Source: Mytilus galloprovincialis
Lineage: Eukaryota; Mollusca; Bivalvia; Mytilida; Mytilidae
DNA length: 64,000 bases
Assembly (NCBI RefSeq): GCF_965363235.1
Contig: NC_134843.1
Location: 45,269,035 to 45,333,034, forward strand
Reading direction: 5' to 3'
Position numbers and translations under genes: made by a program. Position 1 is the first letter of the stretch, and every line of letters begins with the position of its first letter. Shown here in pieces: positions 11,206 through 24,100 of this stretch. A model generated the notes under the pieces. That model saw nothing but the letters and a program-made list of their open reading frames with translations, made no database searches and was not told the DNA's origin.

Positions 11206-12218
11206 CAGGGGCGTAGCTAGGTTTTAGATCAACTGTAGGCACAAATCGGCAGGGGGTCTGGGGTCGCTCAAGGCCCCTTGCAGGTCCAGGGCGGAGCCAT
11301 GGTAGGGGGTTCAGGGGCCGGGGCTATCCCCCCGACGGAAAACGGTTTTCAGCATTTTAGTTGCATAATTTTGTGTACAAAAATATCATATTTACTGGTT
11401 TTTATCATGATAATATTCATGAAGAAAAGTTCGAAGAATAATGAATAATATAACATTAACACATGAATTAACGTAGTACAAACAAAACTCTGGAAAAATA
11501 TGCCCAGTGTAGATCAGACTAGTTTTAGATTGAGGCCCACAGAGGGTCAAAGGAAGATTTTCAACTTTTTTTTAACTCAAATTTGGGCAAAAATTGGTTA
11601 AACAAATTTAATATTTCTGAACTTTTATGAATAACTTTCAGATACAGTTTCATACATAAAGACAATGATACATTTACTCAAAGTCAAGTCGACGGTTTTT
11701 TCTGCCGATAAAATCATTTATACTCGCATCAACATCAACATTGAGGTGTCGGTGGATATGAAGAAGAGATAGATTTGAAAGTCGCTCGTCTCCCATTGTC
11801 TATCTCAGGTAGGATTTGACGCGTCTCATCGCACTGAAGGATTTTTCACTAGTTGCCGATGAAACAGGCATTGTCAATAAAATCCAAATAATCCTATACA
11901 CTGAAGGTACAGATCGGCGTTTGTTACGTTACGGACACAAAGAAGTCTATCTGGTCTGTTGTCTTCAATACGCCAACGGGCTTTCCATCATGCTATCTCA
12001 TCTTCAAATTCTCACGGTTTTTTCACCTAAATCCGAACGGTAAGAGTTGTAAATTTTGTCTGCTATTTCTGGAGTCAAGTTCCCTAATTTGGCAATAATA
12101 CGCATTAGAATTAAAATGTTTATTTTTTTTTTTTTTTTTTTTTTTTCCAAAAGGGGTATTATCGGCAAATTTATGTATAGGCACGTGCCTAGTCGAGCCT
12201 TAGGTAGCTACGCCCCTG
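11206..12218 (-). mobile_element. hAT-like DNA transposon relic inserted between gag and RT
   Basis: The ends are CAGGGGCGTAGCTAGG and GGTAGCTACGCCCCTG (inverted, imperfect), flanked on both sides by gttgc (11201-11205 and 12219-12223). On the minus strand at about 11690-11840 a decayed frame reads VKSYLR, TMGDERLSNLSLLHIHRHL and NVDVDASINDF. This resembles the C-terminal hAT dimerisation region of ZMYM/TTF-type transposases. Only this tail survives. hAT elements usually make 8 bp duplications; only 5 bp are seen here, so the insertion site may have decayed. A shorter relative lies at about 20541-20760. Confidence 0.75.
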
Positions 12219-12223
12219 GTTGC

Positions 12224-12946
12224 TGGTTTACTGCTGTTGACATATGGACAGCTGGACCTGTAGTGTGCGTAGGACCCACAAGAGTAGCATTGTCCCCTCT
12301 GCATCTTTCCAGCGTTGAAACCTTGCTGAAGGGGAATTCCATTGAACCAAGGTTGCTGAGGCCCACGAAAGGGCTGCGGAACGAAGTTGGGAGCCTGTCA
12401 TAATAGAGACTGGTTACTAGCCTTAGTTTTGGAACCATTACCTCTAACCTGCTTGGACTTCCCTTTCTTCTTGCGGACAGCTCTATTGTCAGCTCGGATA
12501 ATCTTTGCTTCATCCTCGGAGTCGGATGCAATAGGATTAGCATCATATTGCCAAGCGGTATCCCAACCTCCCTCGGAAGTGTCAGCAATTTTGATAAGCT
12601 TGTTACGATGCTTGATTTTATCTACGGTAGCTGATAACAAATCTCGTGCGTAATCTACCTTCCCATTGTCTATAGCCCACAAAGTCTGAACAAGATCCTC
12701 GAGATTTTCAGTATTGAAGTCAAATTGGATCTTATTACCTTCGTATTTCCATTTATAGGAAGCGTCTGTTTTAAGTTTCTTGACCTGGGATTTCATTAAC
12801 TGATTGGCCCCCTGCAACTCTTCTCTTAATCCACCAATTTTCTCCGCAACTTTGGCGTCAATAATTGCCTCGATATCTTTACTCTGTTGGTTTACAGCTG
12901 TTAAAACAGTTCTCAACGATATATCTGGCTCACCTTCACTATCCAT
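12224..12946 (-). pseudogene. Gag-like protein of the retrotransposon with CCHC zinc knuckle
   Basis: Minus-strand frame from the ATG at 12946 (MDSEGEPDISLRTVLTAVNQ) through a helical, charged region (residues about 20-75) and a KKKGKSKQVRGNGSK basic stretch to an in-frame TGA at 12398. The same frame continues past that stop with a PQPFRGPQQPW segment and a zinc knuckle CYSCGSYAHYRSSC (C-x2-C-x4-H-x4-C). It reaches the hAT-like insertion at 12219-12223. The TGA is therefore probably a disabling mutation rather than the natural end. Gag would package the element RNA. Confidence 0.8.
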
Positions 12947-12990
12947 GATTAAATTCGAATGTACTTAAATCGACAAAACACAACTAGAAC

Positions 12991-13145
12991 AATAAACGTG
13001 ACCGATCGAGTGGACCCTGTCGTGCCGAATGATTTAACCGCCAAATCAGATGAAACACATAACCTAAAAACGCCACCTATGGGCAGACAATTCAGAAGAA
13101 AATAATTTCATACTAATTCATAAATTCAAACGATTGAAATTATAT
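12991..13145 (-). repeat. Split direct repeat A1 of the retrotransposon
   Basis: 155 bp copy of A2 (6032-6186), same orientation. In transcription direction it lies just upstream of the gag ATG at 12946. Another ~95 bases up to the terminal TGGTAACATTT motif are not part of the repeat. Confidence 0.88.
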
Positions 13146-13246
13146 AAATGTGATTTTTTTCAAGATTTGTTTAAGCCTTTAAGGACACGCTAAGTTTTTC
13201 ATCAATTTCTATCAAGTTGCCCGTGTCTCCCCAAAATGTTACCACG

Positions 13247-13706
13247 TCCAAATTGAACGATTTTTACACGGAACGTCAATGTAACGTTATATATATAGTT
13301 TTATTTCCCATTTACTGAAAGTGTAGCATTTGCCACGTTCTGTGTAACTTAGTGATATTATTTTGGGAGATAGTTTTTTAATATTTTTTTTAATCAACAA
13401 GATAATTTGACTTCCATCAAAATTTTTAAGCCATGTGCTGATCTTAAAAGCGTCGAAGTTTTCGGATAAACGAAAGTATCATGCAAAAGTTTAGGTATTT
13501 TTAATGCAAAAGAATTGCATTTTATACAAAATGACATAGAAATTAACAACTATAGGTCACCGTACGGCCTTCAACAATGAGCAAAGCCCATACCGCATTG
13601 TCAGCTATAAAAGCATGATTGAATCATGATTCTCTTGATATGATCCCGCGATTTTCATGAGTGAATTTACATGTAAATTTATCAATTATGACTATAAATT
13701 TTCGGA

Positions 13707-13767
<61 letters not shown>

Positions 13768-14773
13768 CGCAAGCTTTAATAATACGGAAGCTTTCGTTTT
13801 CGGAACCTAGTTATAGATATGCGTTTGTTGGTACGAATGTATATATGTTGTATACGCTAAAGGTCATTTCCATGCATCCGACAAACAGACGCATTTGAAA
13901 TTACTCATTATATTTCAAGGACTGTAGACTGATCACTTTTTTAATTTTGAATAAAATAAACAATTCTAAACTGCCGTTTTCATTCCAAAATCTGAGAATG
14001 AAATTAAAATCATAGACCAAGGCAACAAAGGATAATTAGGAGCTGTTGCTGCTATTGACCTGAATAAGGATTATTTTTCATTATGATCTTCTTGAAATAC
14101 ACATATTTGAGATGATGATAATACGAATAAAAAGACCATGAAATTATTCACGAACTGTAGTTTGAAAACTAGTTTAAGGCGGGTTAATAACATTTATACT
14201 CTTGGAGCACTAAAAGTCAAGTCATTATGTACCATTTAATCAGAATTAATCATCATCCTCTGCAGAAATGAATCTTCTTTATTCCCAACTGCATATACAT
14301 GTATTGCATACATACACAGTATTATACATATGTCTCTGATGGATGCCACTGTACCCTCGCAGCTTTCGAGGGGTTCTTCGGATATCGGAGGCATTTATAC
14401 ATACATATCAAAAGATTTGAGAAGTGTTTCTCGATTTTTTTTAAAGATGAATTTATGAAGAACCTTGTGCCATCTCATACTTTCGATTAGACCTGCTGAG
14501 TTATTTATTTTCAATACATTGCAAGTCGGGTAATTTATATTCAAACTACCACAAAACAAACTATTTATTTTTTTGATTATCAAGGCTGAGTTATTTATCT
14601 TTAATTGTTCATTTTAGATTTATATGCCGAAATACGGACATTATAGTCTCATGATTGGAAATTAAAAAAAAAAAATGACCTTATCTTTTTAGGGGAAGAT
14701 AATCGCGTGTGTACTCTGTACTGTACGTCTTTTGCGACAATCATTTTTTGAGTTTACGTCAGCGTGCCTGAAA
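13247..14773. other. Intergenic and presumed promoter region of the plus-strand gene
   Basis: No exon is seen. It holds an R5 fragment (13525-13614), a 56 bp TA microsatellite (13711-13766), and at about 14395-14640 an inverted partial copy of the element at 62610-63776, recognisable by 'gctgagttatttatttt' and 'ttgcaagtcgggtaatttat'. The last 150 bases before 14774 would be the 5' UTR/core promoter; no clear TATA box can be assigned. Confidence 0.5.
13711..13766. repeat. (TA)n microsatellite
   Basis: About 28 uninterrupted TA dinucleotides. Likely length-polymorphic. Confidence 0.97.
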
Positions 14774-15109
14774 ATGTCGTCACATCCAGGGTGTCGGAGG
14801 TTTTCTAAAAGAGGAGGGAAATTTACACGGCATCAGTTAGAAATTGTTAGAAACTATTTACAAACAAAGGAAAATCCAGATAGACACTCGTTGTTAAATG
14901 CCAATTTTGGATGGGACAGTAGTTCGGATGGCCAGTTAGTGCGATTCAAGACGGCATGTAAACGTCTCTCAATGAACAACGAGAATATGCTTATACACAT
15001 TACCGGAAAAAATGTCATTCCCGTAGAAGAATTCATTTCAACAATACAAAGAGCCCATAAAGGAGAGAAAGAGGATGAACATTTGCATTTTTCGGAAACA
15101 CTTAAAAGG
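14774..15109 (+). CDS. Exon 1 of the unrecognised gene
   Basis: 112 codons from ATG at 14774 (context gaaaATGtcg) to AGG at 15107-15109, followed by the donor GTATAA. The ATG was chosen because the same frame upstream starts only from non-ATG codons. It encodes a basic N-terminus followed by FGWDSSSDGQLVRFKTACKR and an acidic, His-rich end. Confidence 0.72.
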
Positions 15110-18100
15110 GTATAAATTTTATATAATGACGTCTTTGAACTTTCAGTTTGTCTTTGAAGGCTATTTTATTTTTTATTTTCCTGCGACAAATGGGGGTCAC
15201 TATTAAATACCCACAGCAGACGGCATGTTAACTAAACTACATTTTGTACAGATAATCATGCCATTTGCTGAGCCTGAGTGTAATTTTCTATTTCGATGAA
15301 AAAATACTCTTTTCATTTAATATTAAAGACAAGTTATTAGCCCAACTTCAAGAAAGGAATCCTACATCTGTCTTGCAGCTTATACATGTATCACCCTTAA
15401 TTACAGCAAAGTCATGAAAATAACATGAGTGTCACTGTGTATTAATTGTCTGTAGGGATAGAATCTACAGACAATACACACTCAAGTAATCTTGCTGTAT
15501 GTAGGACAGATGTACATGTAGGGTTGCTTTTGAAGTTTACTTTCAAAGAGCTGATTTTTTTTTTATTTTCCCCAAAACAAATCCACTTCTAGCTGAAAGT
15601 GTGTTTTTTTAATATAAAGCATACAATAGAGGCCTTTCAAGCTAAAGAATGTCTTTTTCTGAGATTTCAGTCTCATTGAAATCAGTATAAAGTAGTTTTT
15701 GAGTAATTATAGTACTAGTATTTTCAAATTTATAACCAATCAAGTCAGTCTCTTTAGCCAAAATGTAGTGAAAATGGGTAGCCAAATGTTGAGAAAATGG
15801 GTGAGGGGTATAAGAAATGATTTTACCAGAAACATGTAATCCCATATCAATTTTTTCTTTTCAGATTTCTTTGATTTATGTATTTTCAATCTTTGAAAAC
15901 CAAAGAAGCTGAAAGAATATATGCTGTTTGTTCTAAAAAAAAAATTAAAAATTACAAAATTGACAGCATGGGAAACTTGACATGAAAAAGCAACAAAATT
16001 TTAGATAACTTTCTTATATTAACATCTACAGTGACCTACCCCTAGTTTTTTTCTCAGTTAAATTTGTTCAGATAGGTCCCTGTTATCTTAAGTGAAATTA
16101 TGAACAAAAGTTTAATTGTGCAACTGTAATATTTGGCATGATAATAGCCCAAAAATGGCTAAAAAGTGATGAAAATGGGAAAATCAACAAAATTGGGTAC
16201 TTTCAAATGGCCGTAGCAAATAAACAAGTGCACCACCATCTGATTTTTTCTTCACCAATTATATTTTAAGACTTATTATAAACACAGGAACTTGTTTCTA
16301 TCCATGGGAAGGTCGACTATCCATACATATTTGTATATATATATATATATGTATATTGGTAAAAAAAAAAAAAATAATGTGCAATACATGTGTACATAGA
16401 TTTACTGATAATGGAAAGGTCTTTCAAGTCGCCCATTTTCTGAGTGTTCTAAAATTTGCTTAGTATGTTACAATTCCCCAAAGTATGCTTATTTTTTTCA
16501 CACACAAGTTATCGAGCACACCAGTCTGCTCTTTTCTTCTGTTTATTTCATAGAGAACTTGTTTTTTAGTGAATACAAACATTTAAAAAAAAGTCTCACA
16601 GTGTATATATGCGTAGGTTAAAAAATTAAAGATGATTTTTTTATAATCATGATAATGTAGGTACATGACATGAATCTTTCTACTAATTTGTATATAATTT
16701 TAAGAAAGGCTTGTTTAGAGTTTTTTACCAGTATTTGCAGTCTTGAACTTCTTGATCTATTCTCATTCAATGTTAGGGACGACATCAAAAGTTCAATGAA
16801 GGATAAAAAACTTAATTCACATACCGGTAGTTTTTTCACTGACCCCCCCACCCCCCTCTAAACTTAATTTGGGAAAAATTGATTGACCCATATGGATATA
16901 TGTAAAAATCAATGACGGATAACCAAATCTTGCAGTAGTTCAACCCCCCCACCCCCAAACTATTTGAATTAAGTTTTTTATCTTACATTGATCTTTTGAT
17001 GTCGTCCCTTAACATGCAGATAAGGTCTGATTAATTTGCTAAGTAACTTAATTTAAAAAGTGCCAATCTTTGCTGCATATCAATCGATTCCTTGGAATTT
17101 TTCCCTGACTTTCGCTTATCTAGCTGTTTATATATATACAAATAGATAGCATGTTCCAGAGAAGAATACAGACAGAAAAAAAATTAAAGTTGGTACTCCA
17201 GGAACACTTTAACCCAGTATTACTCCAAAGCAAGCATCTATATATAGATAGCCTGGTCCGAGACCACAATTATTTCGTAGTGCATTTCTTTTAGAACATT
17301 AATGAAAATAAAAAAAATCCGACCTGCGCTTTCTCAAAGAAACTTTTACAGTGTGTTGTACTACTTTTGGGACAAATTATATCAAAATTATAGAAAACTT
17401 CATCGGCTCCAACTCAAAATATGGACAATTTTATGTTTAGGGCGTCTTGAAATCTTTTGACAGCTTCCGAAGTGCTAATTTTAAACCTTTTTCAGCTGGA
17501 CCAAATCACTACTTTCCTTTAAAATTCTGGACCCAATTTTTTTTTAGTGTAATTTCATCCCCCTACTTGCAATTTTAGGCATTAAACATGGAGAAATAAA
17601 TTTTGAAGGGGTATAAAAATTAATGGCAAGTAACCCACTGTCAACACTAGGGACTATATTTGTGAACAATGAAAATCAAGAGACGACAATTGTGGTCTTG
17701 GACCTAATAGGATAGAAAGAGTTGACAAATCTTAAAAAAAACTTGGTATGACCAAAGCTTAATGAATTATAACACTGCTTACAAAGTTACATGACAAAAG
17801 AATGTATATGATAGACAATAAGATAAGTTCTATACTCATCTTTGCGTGTAAAATTTTGACGTTAAAATTGAAAAATTTCAACTATCAACATTTGGGGCTT
17901 TAAAAATTAAAATATTGCAAAAAAAAACTTTTTAAATGCCTTAATATATAACTTATCATGTACCTAAAGCAATAGAGTACTCACTTGATTTATCAGACTT
18001 CGCATAATTATTCAAAAGTCAAATTTATATGAGCCTGCGATTTAAAATTGAGGCTTTTCAATGAAGGGGGGCCTTACATGAAGATGTAATATTTTCCAGC

Positions 18101-21100
18101 AATTTTAAATTTGTGAAGCTTTTTGGTTATAAATAGTCCTTACATATGTATTGAAAGTACTTTAAATGGAAAGAAAAGTTACAAATAACATATCATATTA
18201 GTTTAAAAGGGTCTTAGGCCAAGTAAGACTGGGAAAAAATTAGGGTCAATTTAGCCTGTAATTCAGTGGTTGTCGTTTGTTTATGTGTTACATATTTGTT
18301 TTTCGTTCATTTATTTTTAAATAAATAAGGCCGTTAGTTTTCTCGTTTGAATTGTTTTACATTGTCTTATCGGGGCCTATTATAGCTTACTATGCGGTAT
18401 GGGCTTTGCTCATTGTTGAAGGCCGTACGGTGACCTATAGTTGTTAATGTCTGTGTCATTTTGGTCTTTTGTGGATAGTTGTCTCATTGGCAATCATACA
18501 ACATCTTCTTTTTTATATTAGGCCGTGCCACATATTAACATTAAAAAATGCATATTGAGGCTATAAGAAATAAAAATTTGTGTCTTTTTTTATCATTTCC
18601 ATTCTCATGTGACATGATACAACAAATCTGAGCAAAAAAAGACTCTTGCAATTATCTTTTCTTACAAACAGTATGGTCTGATACAAAGATTTTTGCCTTT
18701 TTAGGGAAAAACTTGCACGCAATTTATTCTCAACAGGCTTATATTTAAACCACTTGCTATCCTACAGAAGAAAAGAAAGATATTATGTGAAATGGAACAG
18801 GTACAATAGACATTGTAAAGTGATTTTGATACAAATTTAGTGAGGTCTTTATTATGGACATCAAATTTGATGTACCAAGCTCCTCACATTTGACTTCATC
18901 CAAACAAGGCGTTAGACAAGGGTCATTTATACAACACATTTTGCACATTTTGTCTGAGATAATCTTCTTTTCTGTAGATTCAGAGTTCATTAATAAGTAA
19001 AAGAACTAGATAAAGGCATAGAAACACAAATATTGACACATGAAAACCTGTCAGATAGAAAGTCAGGATGCTATTTATGCATCAATATTGAAAAAGCTAT
19101 AAAATGCCTATTTTGACCATAAAATGCCAAAATTGGTCATTTTTGCAGAAATTCTATAAAATAAAAGTTTAAATCCTTTAGTTTCATGCTATTTGATAAA
19201 TTGACACCATCAAATCATTTAGGGAAGTTGCCAAAGTACAGATTCTATATTTACAGATTTCACCTCTTAGGTCCGAGACCACAATTATTTCGTAGTGCAT
19301 TTCTTTTAGAACATAAATGAACATAAAAAAAATCCCACCTGCGCTTTCTCAAAGAAACATTTACAGTGTGTTGTACTACTTTTGGGACAAATTATATCAA
19401 AATTATAGAAAACTTCATCGGCTCCAACTCAAAATATGGACAATTTTATGTTTAGGGCGTCTTGAAATCTTTTGACAGCTTCCGAAGTGCTAATTTTAAA
19501 CCTTTTTCAGCTGGACCAAATCACTACTTTCCTTTAAAATTCTGGACCCAATTTTTTTTACTGTGTAATTTCATCCCCCTACTTGCAATTTTAGGCATTA
19601 AACATGGAGAAATACATTTTGAAGGGGTATAAAAATTAATAGCAAGTAACCCACTGTCAACACTAGGGACTATATTTGTGAACAACGAAAATCAAGGGAC
19701 GACAATTGTGGTCTCAGACCGCCTGCTGTACTTGTTGTTGGCTACTTAAGGAGAAAAATAATAATATTGAGTGGAAGTTTTTTTTTATTTCAATTTATTT
19801 TTATTTTTACAATTTACAGAATGTTTTTCCGTAAATAAATAATTGATAGTGTCTTTGCTAATATGGGACAAACATTTAGAAGATGAAGTGTTTTCAGTGT
19901 TTACAGGGGAGGTAATAATTTGTCACTAGATTTCACTCTGTGCACACCATGATTATTCATATTCTCAAAAGGCTGATGCCAATAAATGGGCATGTTTATT
20001 ATCTCATTGAAATCAGCTGAAGGTAATACAATTACAACAAATATCCAACCTAGAGTATTTAGTTCCTGTGTAGAAAGTTAAAAACCTCCACCCTCTATAA
20101 CAATAAACATTTAACAGATAGTTATTTATTTTTCAGCTATCAGAAAACTACACTATTGGTCGGAGAACTTATGGCATGAGCAAGAAACTTATAGAAGCTG
20201 TTGTTAAATCATGTAACTCTGGACTATGTTGGAAAGAAAAGAAAAATAAAAGGAAAAGAGGTGAACGAAAGTTATAGAAAGGATAAAGCTGCAAATTGAT
20301 TGTTAGAATCACATATTCTGTGTTTTATAAAATTAGGATGAGTTTGTAAATTTGATATCACTATATAGCTTATAGGCATTTTCAGAGTTCGCAAAATCTT
20401 TTTTCCCCTGGTGGTCCTTGAAAACAATCTGCTGGTCCTCACTACTAATACTATTGAAAAATACTAAAATTGTGTCAGTCCTATGCTAAATTTTGGTGGT
20501 AAAATCCTGAAGACCGCCACTTTTCACGAACTCTGCATTTTCCAGGGCCATAGCTAGGTATCCAATAAACTGTAGGCACACTTTACAGCAGGGAATCATG
20601 ATTGCTTAAGGTGGAAAAAAGTTTACAGAATTTTTAGGTGCAAAATTTTGTGTACTACAAACATTAGATTTTTATCAGGATAATATACATGAAGAAAAGT
20701 AGAAAAATTATAAATAGTTTTACAATAACGTCTGACTGATGAATTAATGCAGTACCATTGGATATAAAAATTCAAGAAATTCATATTTTCTTATACCCTT
20801 GACTGTAAAATCCCTATAGCTATCTGCAGAGAAATATGAATAATTGTGGTCCTTTGTACTCGTTACACAAAGATTTGAGAGTAAAAGAGGTTACTGAAAA
20901 CTGGTTTATTAATTGATTGATTGCTAAATGTCCAGTGGCAAACAGTTCATGCATGATCAGGACAAAAACAAAGGAGTAGGTCCAATAAGACTCCCTTTTT
21001 GGCCCCAAAATATAGCAGTTTTATAAAATTGTTAAAATGTAAACTTTTAGCTATTTATTGGAAAGTAGAATGCTTCTTCTACATAAATATAGGCTGTTTT

Positions 21101-24100
21101 TGACAATACAATGCACATGTATTGAGTACTAGCATCATCAAGTCATGCTAAATTACTGAATTCTTCACAATTTTAGCATTTTAGTTAAATTTTAGATGGT
21201 TTCCGTCTTAAATGAAAGTGGCCGCATTCGTGTTCATTCTTAATATTGAAATGTAAGTTGTATTTGATGATAAAACATAACATGTATAAAGGTTGAGGAT
21301 GAACATGGATGCAGCCACTTTCATTTTTGACAAAAATCATCTAAAAAGTTACCTTTTTGGCATATTTGATAGATTTTTTCAATTTAAGCTTGAATTAGAG
21401 CGTTTTTAATGACTCAATCAGTTAAAATCTTTCACATAAACTAATTGAATGAACTGAAATAGACACTTAAGTGTTTAAAAAGTGCATACCTGCCAACTGT
21501 CACTATTTGCGGGAGATTTCCCCCATGGAGGCTCCCAAATTGAAATTTTAAAAGATCAATTTTGTCCACAATTTAAACAAAACAATTAATTTTACAATGA
21601 CATTTGGCTTTTAAAAGTATGAAGAAGCCAAAAAACAACATTAAAATGTATTTCCAGGCCCCCTAGAAGGTTTTTAGGACTATGACAGCCATCTTGCACG
21701 CAAAACCCCCATGAGCATTTTGAAAAGTTGGCAGGTATGAAAGTGTCTGAAATCTTTCATCAAATGAACTTGAAATTTGAGGCCAAAATTGGCCCTTGCC
21801 GGACCTACTCCTTTGCAATAGGTACATATAATTTCTATAATAGGGATTGTTCTAAAGGTCTGGAAATTTAGAAAATGCCTTTGAAAAATGAGGGCTTGTT
21901 GGATAGGGAAAGACAATTTGTAAATTTTCAGTAATTTGTTTGAAATATTTCATTCAACAATTTTTATATTGGTAATTTAATCTTCAAGCCTACAAACTTG
22001 TGCAAAGAATTTAAGTTATGGGTGTATGATACAGACAATAGAACAGACAAAAGTTTAAATATCTTGACCAAGAAGAGATGACTCTGTGGAAAACTTTCAT
22101 TTGGTTCGTAATAACTAGAAAACTAAATCTGACATTTTTGGATGTTTTGAGCATTGATATTTGGAAGCATCAGTCATGTTTTTCATCATTCTTTAGAAAG
22201 TTTGCACGTTTCCCAAAGGCTTTAAGCTTTGCTTTTACACTAAAACTATTTTCCATTTTGGTAAAAAAAAAATGCCTGTAGTACCACTTTTCTACCTTGA
22301 ATTGAACATTTCTCCACTTTTTTTCAGCAAGTCATATGACTTTTTGAAAAATACCATGTGACTAAGGAAAATTTTATTTTCTTTAAATCATATTTTCTGG
22401 GAACTTCAATCATTTATCTCTCAGATGACTATGAGTCTAAGTTGGCCTTTGTATGAGCTTTTGTTATAATCACTGTACAATTGATTGAAATTGGACAGTG
22501 TTTATTTTTGGGTACTTAGAAAACTTAAAAACTCTTTGAATGTTAAAGGGTTAAGGGTTAGGTCAGACTTATGGATATGATTCTTAGTGCATATATGATG
22601 AGTCAAACCTTTTCCAAAAGAATTTTATAGTTTGATCTTATGCTGTGCTGTCACACCACTGTCCAAGGGGGAAAGGGTGAGTGCTCTCATTCAGAGTGTT
22701 ATCACAAATTTCATATAGCTCATTCATAAACAGGGAATTATGAAATACCATCTTGTTACTAGAAATTACTTATAACATCTTATGACATAGGATTCTGATG
22801 CTACAACACCCTGCAATCCCTATTTAACCTGCCACATTCTGTTTGTGCCTATCCCAAGTCAGGAGCTTTTAAATTGCTGTCATCATATTTGTTTGCATAT
22901 CAGGGATGGGGTAATTAAAAATGTAATGGTAATTAAGTGTAATGCATTACAATTTTCCATGTAATTGAATGTAATGTGTAATTGAGCATTTTTTTAATTA
23001 CTTGTAATGGTAATTTAATTAATTACATTGAAAAAAGCATGTAATGCTCAATTACTTTTGAATTACATTTCAATTACATGTACTTTTATGGTGTTAATGA
23101 TAAGGATTTATGTTTAATAATATAAATTGTAAAATTATATTTATTTTTCAAATATTGATATCACATACTTTCTGTAATTTATTCTAAAGTTTTTATATTA
23201 CTTATTTGACCAACAGATTTTTTTCTGAATAGTCTTAATACATATGTTTTAAAGAAAGATCTTTAACTAAATAGATTGAAAAGTAATAAATCACCATGTT
23301 AAACAAAAACAAAAAAATGTCTGAAAAATCTTTATGAGAGTTCATTTTGAATTTAAATTTACTGCACACAATCATTTTGTCAAATTAGTATACACAAAAG
23401 GATTATAGAGATAAAAATTAACAGCTGTAAAAACAAACAGCAATTAATCAGATTAAAATGTCCATGGGGCAATGCCACTATTACATGTATTTTATCCAAT
23501 TAGCAAAATATTGCTAAGAAATAGACATGATATACATTGTTTGTACTAAAAATTATTTTCAATGTTGTGACAAGCATACCTTTTAATAACTATTAAGTGA
23601 TTTTTTTTTTTTTATTTATTTATAATTTCTTTATTCATGCCATGTTTGATTTAAATAACTTCACTTCTGAGATGTCAAAATACCCCTTAATGTATTGGCA
23701 AGTTAATAGGAACTAATTTCCTTCTCTATCAACACATCTACTGATTATGAAAGTATAATACCTCCATGTTCTAATCAAGCGATATATGCCACATTAGCTC
23801 CTATAGAAATACTTTTGAGAATGGCTGTCAAAGTGTACAGACCAGAGAGATGCAGACTAAATGACAAAACATTGAAATTACTCATGATTATCAAATGCAA
23901 CGCTTAAACTATGTTTACACGAGTATTTTACACATACATTATACATACATGTATAATATTGGTTAACAAATATTATGATGAAATGTAATGTGTAATTTAA
24001 TTAATTACTTTAGTAAAGTAATTGTAATTTAATTAATTACATTTCAAAAACTGTGTAATGTGTAATTAGTGTAATTGACCATTTTTACAATGTAATGTGT

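Larger units (their letters stand above)
5640..13246 (-). mobile_element. Ngaro/DIRS-like tyrosine-recombinase retrotransposon, degenerate, with nested insertions
   Basis: Read on the minus strand, the order is: a terminal repeat, a gag-like frame with a CCHC zinc knuckle, reverse transcriptase, RNase H plus the DIRS-type downstream domain, then a tyrosine recombinase. That order and the split direct repeats (A1 at 12991-13145; B1 6187-6288, A2 6032-6186, B2 5763-5864) are the hallmark of Ngaro/DIRS-type elements, which integrate by a tyrosine recombinase instead of a DDE integrase. A TGGTAACATTT...GGGAGACACGG motif occurs in the same orientation near both outer ends (5642-5666 and 13220-13244); I take these as approximate boundaries. 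The copy is dead: in-frame stops, frameshifts and two DNA-transposon insertions interrupt it. Confidence 0.85.
15110..20136 (+). other. Intron 1 of the unrecognised gene
   Basis: About 5 kb of AT-rich intron holding a Harbinger-like MITE (16776-17008), two copies of a 450 bp inverted-end element (17255-17704 and 19270-19720) and an R5 repeat on the minus strand (18265-18521). It ends with the acceptor tttttcag. No additional exon in a compatible phase was noticed. Confidence 0.65.

Noticed and set aside
12056..12653. Plus-strand frames opposite the gag region
   Set aside because: Shadows of the minus-strand gag/zinc-knuckle frame and the hAT-like relic.
14395..14583. 62-codon minus-strand frame
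   Set aside because: It coincides with the inverted partial copy of the 62610-63776 element and has no protein features.
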